Assembly (NCBI GenBank): GCA_964607025.1
Contig: CAZSIL010000018.1
Span: 1 to 33,762 of the forward strand
Origin: SIG565 sp964607025
Lineage (GTDB): Bacteria > Bacillota > Clostridia > Oscillospirales > Acutalibacteraceae
Reading direction: 5' to 3'
Length of the DNA: 33,762 nucleotides
Shown here: positions 6,646 through 15,730 of the stretch, in pieces
Layout: each line of letters opens with the position of its first letter
How positions within the stretch are numbered: the stretch's first letter is position 1
Program-made: the position numbers and the translations under genes
Notes under the pieces: model-generated
Told to the model about the DNA's origin: nothing
What the model saw: only the letters and a program-made list of their open reading frames with translations
The model's database searches: none

Positions 6646-8586
6646 ATGTCAGAAAATATTAATTCACCCGCTGTAGAAAATACCTATGATGAAAGTTCAA
6701 TACAGGTACTTGAAGGTCTTGAAGCGGTTAGAAAAAGACCTGGTATGTATATCGGTTCTACAGGAGAGCGTGGTTTACACCATTTGGTATACGAAATAGT
6801 TGATAACTCAATAGATGAAGCATTGGCAGGTTATTGTGATAAAATAACGGTTGAACTGCTTGATGACGGTATTGTACGCGTTACTGATAACGGACGTGGT
6901 ATACCTGTTGGTATAAATCCGCAAAAAGGTATTCCAACAGTTACTGTTGTATTTACTATTCTCCACGCGGGCGGTAAATTCGGCGGTGGCGGCTATAAGG
7001 TATCGGGCGGATTACATGGTGTTGGTGCATCGGTCGTAAACGCACTTTCCAGTTGGCTTGAAGTAGAAGTAAGCGACGGTAAAAATATTTATCGTCAGCG
7101 TTATGAAAAGGGAAATATAGTAACAGAACTTGAAAAAATAGGAGATACCGATAAAACAGGTACAGTAGTTTCCTTTAAGCCCGACCCCACAATTTTTACT
7201 GATACTACAACCTATGATTTTGAAATACTTGAAAAGCGCCTTCGAGAACAAGCATTTTTAAATGCAGGTATCCGTATTGTTTTAACCGATAAACGAAAGG
7301 ATATGGATGGCCGTACAGAAGAATTTTTCTATGAAGGCGGTATTCGTTCCTACGTTGATTTTTTACTTGAGAAAACAAAGGGCGAGAGCTTAAATAAAGA
7401 AGTAATTTATTTAAGCACCGAGGTTGCCGACCAAACTGCCGAAATTGCTATGGTATGGTCAACTAAAGACACAAAAATTATGTCTTTTGCAAACACCCTT
7501 TATACTGTTGACGGCGGTACTCACGAGCAGGGCTTTAAAATGGCTCTCAGCAATGCCGTTAATAAATATGCCTTTGATTTTAAGCATCTGAAAGAAGGAA
7601 ATAAACGCTTAAAAGGTGAAGATATCTGCGAAGGATTGGTAGCCGTTGTATCGGTAAAACTGTCTGACGCGCAGTTTGAATCACAAACCAAGGCAAAACT
7701 CGGTAATACTTCAATTGGCAAGGTTGTTCGAGATATGGTAAACGACCAGCTTTATCATTTTCTTGAAGAGAATCCCGCAGAAGCTAAGAAAATTATTACA
7801 AAAATTATTGCTTATTCTAATGCCAGAGAAGCGGCTCAAGCGGCGCTTGAAGCATCTCTTAAAAAAGCAGGTGTTGCGGGCGTAAAAGCCAGAATGCCCG
7901 AAAAACTTTCGGACTGTATTTCAAAGGACCCCACAAAAACAGAAATATTTATAGTAGAGGGTGATTCTGCGGGCGGAAGCGCGGTTGAAGGAAGAAACTC
8001 TACTTATCAGGCAATTTTGCCGCTTTGGGGTAAAATGCTTAACGTTGAAAAGGCAAGAGACGATAAGGTTTACGGAAATGACAAACTTATGCCCGTAATT
8101 ATCGCTCTTGGTACGGGTATTGGCGAAAACTTTGATATTAATAAACTTCGTTATGATAAAATTGTTATTATGGCCGATGCCGATGTTGACGGAAGCCATA
8201 TTAGAACATTATTACTTACCTTTTTCTTCCGTTACATGCCCGAACTTATTGAAACGGGGCATATTTATTTAGCACAACCTCCGCTTTACAGAGTTTCTAA
8301 AGGTAAAAAACATTATGATGCCTTTACAGATGAAGAAAAAGCACAGTATATTGAAGAACTCGGCGGCAGCGCAGACGTTCAGCGATATAAAGGTCTTGGT
8401 GAAATGGACCCAGAACAGTTATGGGAAACAACGCTTGACCCAAAAGTTAGAACAATGCTTAAGGTAACTATGGCGGATGCAGAACTTGCCGACCAGACCT
8501 TCTCGATGCTTATGGGTGATGAAGTTGAGCCGAGAAAAATATTTATAGAAGAAAACGCGGTATTTGCGACCGATTTGGATATTTAA
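6646..8586 (+). CDS. gyrB: DNA gyrase subunit B
   Basis: This is the ATPase subunit of gyrase, which introduces negative supercoils with GyrA. The GHKL ATPase domain has catalytic Glu50 and Asn54 (YEIVDNSIDEA), DNGRGIP and GLHGVGAS (122-129). The TOPRIM domain has EGDSAGGSA with Glu438 and DADVDGSH with Asp511, Asp513 and Asp515, which hold the metal ions. The 646-aa length fits the short Gram-positive GyrB without the proteobacterial insertion. It ends with the conserved LDI. The ribosome site GAAAGGTG precedes the ATG, and gyrA follows after 18 bases. Confidence 0.98.
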   Translation: MSENINSPAVENTYDESSIQVLEGLEAVRKRPGMYIGSTGERGLHHLVYEIVDNSIDEALAGYCDKITVELLDDGIVRVTDNGRGIPVGINPQKGIPTVTVVFTILHAGGKFGGGGYKVSGGLHGVGASVVNALSSWLEVEVSDGKNIYRQRYEKGNIVTELEKIGDTDKTGTVVSFKPDPTIFTDTTTYDFEILEKRLREQAFLNAGIRIVLTDKRKDMDGRTEEFFYEGGIRSYVDFLLEKTKGESLNKEVIYLSTEVADQTAEIAMVWSTKDTKIMSFANTLYTVDGGTHEQGFKMALSNAVNKYAFDFKHLKEGNKRLKGEDICEGLVAVVSVKLSDAQFESQTKAKLGNTSIGKVVRDMVNDQLYHFLEENPAEAKKIITKIIAYSNAREAAQAALEASLKKAGVAGVKARMPEKLSDCISKDPTKTEIFIVEGDSAGGSAVEGRNSTYQAILPLWGKMLNVEKARDDKVYGNDKLMPVIIALGTGIGENFDINKLRYDKIVIMADADVDGSHIRTLLLTFFFRYMPELIETGHIYLAQPPLYRVSKGKKHYDAFTDEEKAQYIEELGGSADVQRYKGLGEMDPEQLWETTLDPKVRTMLKVTMADAELADQTFSMLMGDEVEPRKIFIEENAVFATDLDI

Positions 8587-8604
8587 AGAAAGGAGAGCAA
8601 AAAA

Positions 8605-11133
8605 ATGGCAAAAACAGACAACGTATATTGGCCTGAAAGTAGTGAAACCAATATAATCCCTGTAGAAATTGTTGATGAAGTTAAATCAAGCATGCTGCAG
8701 TACGGTATGTCGGTGCTTGTAGGACGTGCTCTCCCTGATGTCAGAGACGGTCTAAAGCCCGTACACCGCCGTATTCTTTATACAATGTATGAAAACGGAT
8801 TAACTCCCGATAAAGCATACCGTAAGTGCGCCGATACAGTAGGTTCCGTACTCGGTCGATACCATCCGCACGGAGATGCTTCAGTGTATGACGCTATGGT
8901 GCGTATGGCACAGGATTTTTCGCTTCGTTATCCGTTAATTGACGGCCACGGAAACTTCGGTAATATTGACGGTTATCCCCCTGCGGCATACCGTTATACC
9001 GAGTCACGTATGAATAAAATATCCATCAATATGCTTGATGATATTGAAAAGGATACTGTAGATTTTGTACCTAACTATGATGACCGATTAAAAGAACCCA
9101 CCGTTTTACCCGTTCGTTTTCCACAATTATTGGTAAACGGCTCAAGCGGTATTGCCTTCGGTATGGCAACCGAAATTCCGCCTCATAATTTAGGCGAAAT
9201 AATTGACGGTATGTGTTATCTTATCGATAACCCCGAAGCCGAACTTTCCGACCTTTGCGAATTTATAAAGGGGCCCGACTTCCCTACAGGAGGTATCATT
9301 ATGGGCAGAAGCGGTATCCGCGCCGCTTATGCTACGGGAAAAGGAAAAATTATAGTTCGCGGTAAGGCAGAAATTGAAGAAGATAACAAGGGTAGATTCC
9401 GTATAACCATTACGGAACTTCCATATAAGGTTAAAAAGAAAGATTTAGTAAAGAAAATTTACGATTTAGCGGTTGAAAAACGTATTGAAGGTATAGAAGA
9501 CGTTGTTGACTATTCTTCAAAGCGAGATAGCGGTATAAGAATCGTTATAGATTTAAAGAAGGATGCCAATCCGCAGGTTGTACTTAATAAGATTTATTCT
9601 TACACCGAGCTTCAAACCACCTTTGGCGCCAACTTAATTGCCATAGTAAACGGCAAACCGCAGATTTTAACGCTTAAGGAAATGCTGCAAAACAGTATTG
9701 ATTTCCAGTGTGAAATTATTGAGCGACGCACTCGATTTGATATGAAAAAAGCACAAGAGCGAGCTCATATTCTTGAAGCGCTAAAAAAGGCAATAGATTT
9801 TATTGATGAAGTTATCTCAATCATCCGTAATTCGAAAACCATACCCGAATCAAAAGAGCGTTTAGCCGAGCGTTTCGGTTTTGATGATGTTCAGACAACC
9901 GCTATAGTACAGATGCAGCTCGGTAAACTTGCAGGTATGGAAAAGCAAAAAATCGAAGAAGAATTACAGGAAAAATACGATTTTATTAAGGAATGTCAGG
10001 ACATTTTAGCAAATCACAGCCGAGTGCTTGATATTGTTAAGACCGATTCTCTTAATCTTCGTGATAAATATGCCGATTCCCGTCGCACCGAGATTTCGGC
10101 AGTATCGGGCGAAGTTGATATTGAAGACTTAATTCCCGAAGAAGAGTGCGTTATCACAAAAACCGTTAACGGATATATTAAGCGTGTGTCGGCTTCGGAA
10201 TATTCTGTACAAAACCGCGGCGGACGTGGTGTTAAGGGTCTTACTACACGAGAAGACGATATTACCGAGAATATGTTTGTATGCTCAACCCACGATTATA
10301 TTATGATGTTTACAAATAAGGGCCGTGTATACCGACTTAAAGCATACGAAATACCTGAAGGTACGAGGACCAGCAAGGGTATGAACGTTGTTAATATAAT
10401 ACCGCTTCAGGAAGGCGAAAAACTCTCTATTATTCTGCCTTGTCCCGAAATTGACGGAGAACAGTATGTCGTTATGGGTACGAAAGACGGTTGCATTAAG
10501 CGTACCGCAATGGATGACTTTAAAAATACCCGAAAGACAGGTATTATCGCGCTCACGCTCGAAGAAAATGATGAGCTGCGTTTTGTTGCATTGACAAGGG
10601 GTGACGCTTCTCTCGTTGTTGCTACCAAGAAGGGTAAAGCAATTAGATTTATGGAAAGTGACGTGAGACCAATGGGCAGAACTGCCCGCGGTGTTCGTTC
10701 AATTAAACTTGCGGCAAACGATGAAGTTGTATCAATGGCTGTATGTAATGAGGATACTGTTTTACTAACCGTTAGCGAAACGGGATATGGCAGAAGAAGT
10801 CAGATCAGCGACTACCGCGTACAAACTCGTGGCGGCGGAGGCACTAAAAACTATCGTACCGAGCGTTTTGGTGACGTGGCTGCAGTTATGGCAGTAACTG
10901 AAGACCAGGATGTTATTATGATTTCGTCCGATGGTGTAATTATAAGAATTGCCGTTTCAAATATCAGTATGTTTGCGCGTCCGTCAAAGGGTGTCAGAAT
11001 CATGAAGTTTGGCGCAAATTCGGATGCAAAAATTTTGTCGGTAGCCACTGCAGAACACGATGAAGAAGAAGTCAACGCAGTAGCCGATGAGCCGGAGGCA
11101 GATGCTGCTGAAACAGGAGACGCCCAAGAATAA
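8605..11133 (+). CDS. gyrA: DNA gyrase subunit A
   Basis: This is the DNA-cutting and wrapping subunit. The breakage-reunion domain has ALPDVRDGLKPVHRR near 42-56 and catalytic Tyr131 in AAYRYTES. The C-terminal beta-pinwheel starts after residue 500 and carries the GyrA box (NRGGRGVKG), which is needed for wrapping and negative supercoiling and separates GyrA from ParC. The 842-aa length is normal, with an acidic tail. The quinolone-determining loop reads HPHGDASVYD: Ala92 stands where Escherichia coli has Ser83, and Asp96 matches Asp87. The ribosome site AAAGGAG is strong. Confidence 0.98.
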   Translation: MAKTDNVYWPESSETNIIPVEIVDEVKSSMLQYGMSVLVGRALPDVRDGLKPVHRRILYTMYENGLTPDKAYRKCADTVGSVLGRYHPHGDASVYDAMVRMAQDFSLRYPLIDGHGNFGNIDGYPPAAYRYTESRMNKISINMLDDIEKDTVDFVPNYDDRLKEPTVLPVRFPQLLVNGSSGIAFGMATEIPPHNLGEIIDGMCYLIDNPEAELSDLCEFIKGPDFPTGGIIMGRSGIRAAYATGKGKIIVRGKAEIEEDNKGRFRITITELPYKVKKKDLVKKIYDLAVEKRIEGIEDVVDYSSKRDSGIRIVIDLKKDANPQVVLNKIYSYTELQTTFGANLIAIVNGKPQILTLKEMLQNSIDFQCEIIERRTRFDMKKAQERAHILEALKKAIDFIDEVISIIRNSKTIPESKERLAERFGFDDVQTTAIVQMQLGKLAGMEKQKIEEELQEKYDFIKECQDILANHSRVLDIVKTDSLNLRDKYADSRRTEISAVSGEVDIEDLIPEEECVITKTVNGYIKRVSASEYSVQNRGGRGVKGLTTREDDITENMFVCSTHDYIMMFTNKGRVYRLKAYEIPEGTRTSKGMNVVNIIPLQEGEKLSIILPCPEIDGEQYVVMGTKDGCIKRTAMDDFKNTRKTGIIALTLEENDELRFVALTRGDASLVVATKKGKAIRFMESDVRPMGRTARGVRSIKLAANDEVVSMAVCNEDTVLLTVSETGYGRRSQISDYRVQTRGGGGTKNYRTERFGDVAAVMAVTEDQDVIMISSDGVIIRIAVSNISMFARPSKGVRIMKFGANSDAKILSVATAEHDEEEVNAVADEPEADAAETGDAQE

Positions 11134-11156
11134 TAGCGGCAAAAGGAGAATTTTAA

Positions 11157-12140
11157 TTGGAAGATAATTTTTCTTTAAGGCAAGATATGCCGCCGATATT
11201 AACCATAAAAAATGAGCAACGAAAGGTCGCGGGAGCCGTAGGCCTTTCGTTGCTTGCTTTATTTGCGGTTATGTTCGGTTGGAGCTTTGTTTATATGCGA
11301 ATAATGGGCAATATGGGTTTTAATTATTCGTTTATCTTGAAAACACTCGAAAATCCCGCAGTAAATGAGTTGGTGCAAATAGTAGTTTCAACGCTTATGT
11401 TTATTATACCGACTTTTATTTTCTTGCGTATAACCCACGAAAAAGCATACAAAGTTATAAGTTTTTCACTACCAAAAATGAAAAACATATGGTGGTTCAT
11501 AGTGGCGGCGATAGGATTTTGTATGTTTGCATCTCAGGCGGGAAGCTATATGGCTGATATTTTCGCTAAATTAGGAATTGACTTTCCGTCAATGGAAAGG
11601 GAAATGCCCACAGGCGCTGTTGGCTTTTTCCTTGTGGTGCTGTCAACTGCCATTTTTCCTGCACTTCTCGAAGAATTTATGATGCGCGGTGCGGTGCTTG
11701 GCGTTTTGAGAAAATTCGGTGACGGGTTTGCCATTATCGCATCATCGATAGTTTTCGCTTTAATGCACGCGTCGCTTATTCAGTTTGCGTTCGCATTTCT
11801 GGTGGGTGTTGTTTTGGGATTCGTAACGGTTAAATCAAAATCTATTTGGCCAGCAGTTATAATCCATGCGGTAAATAATTTTATAAGCGTTGTTTTTTCT
11901 TATTTGGAAATTTATTTGGGTAATTTGGAATTAAATACGGTGTTTTGCGTATTCTTGCTGATAATTTTTGCCCTCTGCGTTTTCGCAACGGTGAAAATAT
12001 CAGAAGATAAAGAGTTTTTGAAATTGGAAAAATCGGGAACTGTCGCCACCGAAGCAAAAAAAATAGGTTGGTTTTTATCATCGCCCTTAATTGTGGTGGC
12101 AATTTGCATCGCCTTTGCGTTCGCTATATTTTTAAGGTAG
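11157..12140 (+). CDS. CPBP family intramembrane metalloprotease
   Basis: This 327-aa polytopic protein has about eight hydrophobic segments. The three CPBP (CAAX protease/bacteriocin-processing) motifs are intact: EE at 172-173 with Arg177 (LLEEFMMRG), F200-x3-H204, and HAVNN at 237-241. These residues form the active site in the membrane. The start is a TTG at 11157, eight bases after AGGAG. Bacterial members process peptides or take part in bacteriocin immunity. Here the next two genes are an ABC exporter pair nine bases downstream, which suggests a shared envelope or peptide-related role, but the substrate is unknown. Confidence 0.87.
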   Translation: MEDNFSLRQDMPPILTIKNEQRKVAGAVGLSLLALFAVMFGWSFVYMRIMGNMGFNYSFILKTLENPAVNELVQIVVSTLMFIIPTFIFLRITHEKAYKVISFSLPKMKNIWWFIVAAIGFCMFASQAGSYMADIFAKLGIDFPSMEREMPTGAVGFFLVVLSTAIFPALLEEFMMRGAVLGVLRKFGDGFAIIASSIVFALMHASLIQFAFAFLVGVVLGFVTVKSKSIWPAVIIHAVNNFISVVFSYLEIYLGNLELNTVFCVFLLIIFALCVFATVKISEDKEFLKLEKSGTVATEAKKIGWFLSSPLIVVAICIAFAFAIFLR

Positions 12141-12149
12141 GAGAAATTT

Positions 12150-12854
12150 ATGTTACAGGTTGCTAATATCACAAAAAAATACGGAAAAATTGTTGCAAAC
12201 AACAAGGTTTCTTTCACGGTTCCGGATGGAAGCATAACAGTGCTTTTAGGACCCAATGGCGCCGGCAAAAGCACGGTGATAAAATCAATTGTTGGTTTTT
12301 TAAAGTATGACGGAGTAATAACCGTTGACGGCAAGGAAAACAAGAGTATAGAAGCCAAGCGGCTTATCGGCTATGTGCCCGAAATCCCTGCGCTCTATCC
12401 CAATCTAACGGTAGCTGAGCATCTTGAATTTATCGCTAGAATTTACAAACTTAAAGATTACAAGGGCTATATGGATGAATTACTCGACCGAATGGAACTC
12501 CATGACAAGAGAAATAAATTTGGAGACGAGTTATCAAAGGGTATGCAACAAAAACTCAGTATTTGTTGCGGTCTTTTACCAAAGCCGAAGTTTTTGCTGT
12601 TTGATGAGCCAATGATTGGTCTTGACCCACATGCAATAAAAGAACTCAAAGAAATTTTCCTGGAACTTAAAGAGATGGGTTGCTCGGTGTTTATCAGCAC
12701 GCATATGATAGACAGTATCGAAAATATGTGGGATAAAACGGTAATTATGCAAAACGGCGAAGTAAAAGCGCAGGTTTTGCGCGAAGAACTGAAAAAAACA
12801 GGGCAGACGCTAGAAGAAATATTCTTCTCGGTGACCGAAGGCGAAAAGGAATAA
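12150..12854 (+). CDS. ABC transporter ATP-binding protein
   Basis: This 234-aa ATPase has Walker A GPNGAGKST (34-42), signature LSKGMQQK (128-135) and Walker B FLLFDEP (148-154) followed by a D-loop. The signature LSKGM, rather than LSGGQ, is common in ABC-2 type exporters. The gene lies nine bases after the CPBP gene with its own GGAG site and four bases before the permease gene, so the pair should form one exporter. The substrate cannot be told from sequence. Confidence 0.92.
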   Translation: MLQVANITKKYGKIVANNKVSFTVPDGSITVLLGPNGAGKSTVIKSIVGFLKYDGVITVDGKENKSIEAKRLIGYVPEIPALYPNLTVAEHLEFIARIYKLKDYKGYMDELLDRMELHDKRNKFGDELSKGMQQKLSICCGLLPKPKFLLFDEPMIGLDPHAIKELKEIFLELKEMGCSVFISTHMIDSIENMWDKTVIMQNGEVKAQVLREELKKTGQTLEEIFFSVTEGEKE

Positions 12855-12858
12855 TCAG

Positions 12859-14475
12859 ATGGCTGCATATTTTTATTATATATCACATGCTTTTGTAAAC
12901 TGCTTTAAAAAGATTTTCAGAACCTGGGTTGCTGCGATGCTTGGCATAATTTTGCTTTTTGGCATAATCGGCGGTCTTATCGGAGGCGCGGTGGGCACAT
13001 ACGTTGAAGATAACACAACAGAAGAGCAGGAATATGTTGAAGAGACAGTAGAAATTCCGCCCGAAGATTTCGAAAACATCGTTTTACCGATTATCGAAAT
13101 GGTGGCATTTGCGGTACCGTTTGGGTTTATTTTCAGTTTTTTCTATACGGGAGATAAAAGGGGCTCGTCGATTTTTAATATGTCGGATGTGAATTTTTTG
13201 TTTTCCTCTCCCCGCCGACCGCAAAGTATACTGTGTTTTAAAAGTTTTATACAAATGGGAGCGGTATTTTTAAGTTCCCTGTATCTTATTGCGCAAATTC
13301 CTAATCTTGTGTTAAATTTAGGGCTTACAATACCCGCCGCGATAATAATAGTTCTAGCATTTATTGTTTGTATAATTATCGGTATGTTAACATCGGTTTG
13401 TACCTATACCGTTGTGGCTAGCAAACCGTCGCGCAAGAAGTTTATTACACCGATAGCCATTGCGGTGCTTTTGTTGGTCGGTTTAATATTGTTTCACGTG
13501 AAACATTTTGGAAATCTTAATTGGTTTGATGCGCTCAAGCTTACTTTTGCGTCACGTTACAGTCGTCTTTTCCCGATTTGTGGCTGGATGGCATTTTTAG
13601 TTGTGTCGGCGGTAAAGGGCAACTATTTTATGTGTCTTTTGATGTTATTTGCCATTATTGCTTTCACACTGTTCGTTTTTTACATTGTGTGGAGAATAGA
13701 CGCCGATTTTTACGAAGATGCTGTTATCAGAGCCAACGATACCTTTGAAAAGCAACAAGCAGCACTTGAAGGAAAACAAAAGCGCACAAAACCGCGCAAA
13801 GAGATGAAAAAGCAACAGGAAATAGGCAAGGGATGGGGCGCAAACGCATTTTTCTTTAAGCAAATGCACGTGCGACGCAGAAACAGTTTTTTGGGACTCT
13901 TTTCAAAATCCGCAGTTACATATATACTGATAGCAGTTGGAATTTCGGCGGTAGTGAAGTTCTTAATGCAAAGCAGTGCCTTTACGCCGATTGGAATTAC
14001 ACTTTTAGTAATTCACTTTTTCAGAAATTTCGCGAGTCCTATTGATGAAGAAACGGGCGCCGATTTGATTTTCACTGCCCCCATAAACCGATACAAATCG
14101 GTGTTTTGGTTAATGTCAGCGGGCTTTGTTTCGGCAGCAATAGACGCCTTGCCCGCCTTTGCATTATCATATTTTGTGCTGGGGGACAGTATTCTGAATA
14201 TGATAATGTGGTATTTGGTGTTCGTGACCTTTGATGCTTTCTCGGCAACGACGGGACTTGCCGTAGCGATGGTTTTGCCGAGCCGTATGCCCCCTGCAAT
14301 TAATGCGGTGTTCTGTATCTATTTGAGAATGTTGCTTGCGGTTCCGGGGCTCATACTACTAATAGTAGGTATGGTGTCGGGCAATATCCTGACGTACGGA
14401 ATTTGGACGGTGGTACTTAATACAGTTTTCAGTGTAGCGTGTTTCTTTATTGGCAGTGCACTGCTTAAAAAATAG
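12859..14475 (+). CDS. ABC exporter permease (putative ABC_export family)
   Basis: This 538-aa membrane protein has roughly a dozen hydrophobic segments in two halves, split by a charged stretch near 285-335 (FEKQQAALEGKQKRTKPRKE). The motif DVNFLFSSPRRPQSIL after the second membrane segment, and an analogous LIFTAPINRYKSVFW in the second half, are typical of Firmicute ABC-2-like exporters, with two coupling segments facing the ATPase. It is the membrane partner of the preceding ATPase. A perfect parS site lies inside the gene and is read as FHVKH. Confidence 0.8.
   Translation: MAAYFYYISHAFVNCFKKIFRTWVAAMLGIILLFGIIGGLIGGAVGTYVEDNTTEEQEYVEETVEIPPEDFENIVLPIIEMVAFAVPFGFIFSFFYTGDKRGSSIFNMSDVNFLFSSPRRPQSILCFKSFIQMGAVFLSSLYLIAQIPNLVLNLGLTIPAAIIIVLAFIVCIIIGMLTSVCTYTVVASKPSRKKFITPIAIAVLLLVGLILFHVKHFGNLNWFDALKLTFASRYSRLFPICGWMAFLVVSAVKGNYFMCLLMLFAIIAFTLFVFYIVWRIDADFYEDAVIRANDTFEKQQAALEGKQKRTKPRKEMKKQQEIGKGWGANAFFFKQMHVRRRNSFLGLFSKSAVTYILIAVGISAVVKFLMQSSAFTPIGITLLVIHFFRNFASPIDEETGADLIFTAPINRYKSVFWLMSAGFVSAAIDALPAFALSYFVLGDSILNMIMWYLVFVTFDAFSATTGLAVAMVLPSRMPPAINAVFCIYLRMLLAVPGLILLIVGMVSGNILTYGIWTVVLNTVFSVACFFIGSALLKK
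13490..13505. other. parS: parS site 1
   Basis: TGTTTCACGTGAAACA is a perfect 16-bp palindrome matching the Spo0J/ParB consensus. It lies inside the ABC permease gene. Confidence 0.93.
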
Positions 14476-14483
14476 GAGAAATT

Positions 14484-14927
14484 ATGGATAGAAAATTTAT
14501 GGATTTGGCAATAATAAGGGCTAAACGCGCCGGTGAAGATGGGGAAGTGCCGGTAGGGGCCATTATCGTGAAGGACGGGCAGGTTATAGCAACAGGCCGT
14601 AACCGCAGAGAAAAAAATCATGATGCTACAGCCCATGCCGAGATAGAAGCCATTAAATGCGCCTGCGAAGCAACGGGAGACTGGCGGCTGGATGGTTGCG
14701 AACTTTACGTAACGCTTGAGCCGTGTCCTATGTGCAGCGGTGCGATAATAAATTCGAGGATCAAAACGGTCGTTTTCGGCGCGTACGATACAAAGGCGGG
14801 TGCGCTTGGCTCGATTGCCAACTTTGCAAACTTGCCGTTTAGCCACACCCCCGAAGTGTATGGTGGGATATGTGAAGAAGAGTGCCGAAACCTATTAACC
14901 GATTTTTTTAAGGACAAAAGAAAATAA
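14484..14927 (+). CDS. tadA: tRNA-specific adenosine deaminase
   Basis: TadA converts A34 of tRNA-Arg(ACG) to inosine so that one tRNA reads three CGN codons. The 147-aa protein has the zinc deaminase signatures: HAE at 51-53 (zinc ligand and catalytic Glu) and PCPMC at 80-84 with zinc ligands Cys81 and Cys84. Its known substrate, tRNA-Arg(ACG), is encoded at 41-117. AGGAG precedes the ATG. Its stop overlaps the next gene's ATG (TAATG), linking it to a queG-like gene that also concerns position 34 of tRNA. Confidence 0.95.
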   Translation: MDRKFMDLAIIRAKRAGEDGEVPVGAIIVKDGQVIATGRNRREKNHDATAHAEIEAIKCACEATGDWRLDGCELYVTLEPCPMCSGAIINSRIKTVVFGAYDTKAGALGSIANFANLPFSHTPEVYGGICEEECRNLLTDFFKDKRK

Positions 14928-15712
14928 TGGATAAAAGACAACAAAAAGTTGACATAATAAACATTATGTCAACTAACAATATGCCATATGTTTCGGTTTG
15001 TGGTTTCGATTATGTCAAAGATAAATTGATAAATTGCCGAAAAGCCGCCGAAATCCCCCGAAATGCAAAAAGTATAATATTGACAATCTTCCCCTATAAA
15101 GTGAATTTGGCACCGCCAAAACAAATCAGTCGATATGCTGCGGTCCCCGATTATCACAAGATATGTGAAAAAATGCTTTGCGCTGCAAAAAAACAGTTAT
15201 CAGAACGATTTCCCAAAAATGAGTTTTGCTTTTTTATAGATAACTCCCCTATCCCCGAAGTTATGGCGGCGGTACACTCAGGTCTTGGCGTAATCGGAAA
15301 TAACGGATTGCTTATACACGAAAAATACGGTTCGTACGTATTCATCGGTGAAATAGTTACCGATTTGGAAATAGAAGCTGACAAAGGCGACAAAAAATGT
15401 CTTGACTGTGGACGATGCAAAAGCGCTTGTCCTACCAAACTGTGTAAAGAGACCTGCCTATCGGCTGTAAACCAGCAGAAAAAAGCGCTCAGTGACGTTC
15501 AAATAGAACAAATCAAGAAATACGGATATATTTGGGGATGCGATATATGTAGCGAAGTTTGTCCGATGAATAAGAACGTGCCTGCAACATATATAAAAGA
15601 ATTTATTGACGGTTACCGCAATGAATATATTGAAGGCGAGACGTATGAAAATCGCGCGTATGCTTGGCGCGGACCTGATATCATAAGAAGAAATGCGACG
15701 CTTATTAAGTAA
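14927..15712 (+). CDS. Short QueG-like iron-sulfur protein (epoxyqueuosine reductase family)
   Basis: QueG reduces epoxyqueuosine to queuosine at tRNA position 34 using cobalamin and two 4Fe-4S clusters. This 261-aa protein shows the core: Asp105 in IDNSPIPE at the place of the catalytic Asp, the segment GLGVIGNNGLLI, and the ferredoxin-like clusters C158-x2-C161-x2-C164-x3-C168P and C205DIC208SEVC212P, close to the QueG GCDICQDVCP motif. It stops after RRNATLIK and so lacks the C-terminal HEAT-repeat part of full QueG (about 350-390 aa). It is translationally coupled to tadA. It could instead be a related 4Fe-4S double-cluster protein of other function. Confidence 0.68.
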   Translation: MDKRQQKVDIINIMSTNNMPYVSVCGFDYVKDKLINCRKAAEIPRNAKSIILTIFPYKVNLAPPKQISRYAAVPDYHKICEKMLCAAKKQLSERFPKNEFCFFIDNSPIPEVMAAVHSGLGVIGNNGLLIHEKYGSYVFIGEIVTDLEIEADKGDKKCLDCGRCKSACPTKLCKETCLSAVNQQKKALSDVQIEQIKKYGYIWGCDICSEVCPMNKNVPATYIKEFIDGYRNEYIEGETYENRAYAWRGPDIIRRNATLIK

Positions 15713-15730
15713 GTAACCGCATTTCTTCTT
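15685..15730 (+). terminator. Terminator at the queG-like/spoVB convergence
   Basis: A perfect 13-bp stem (15685-15697 with 15718-15730) is followed by a run of T on the + strand. The 20-base loop contains the stop codons of both convergent genes. The minus-strand side has only a weak T tract, so it mainly serves the + strand. Confidence 0.75.

Noticed and set aside
12467..12886. 139-aa minus-strand frame over the ABC ATPase gene
   Set aside because: It is the complement of a clear gene, without a ribosome site or a family pattern.
14319..14846. 175-aa minus-strand frame over the permease end and tadA
   Set aside because: It is antisense to two well-supported genes and has no known motifs.
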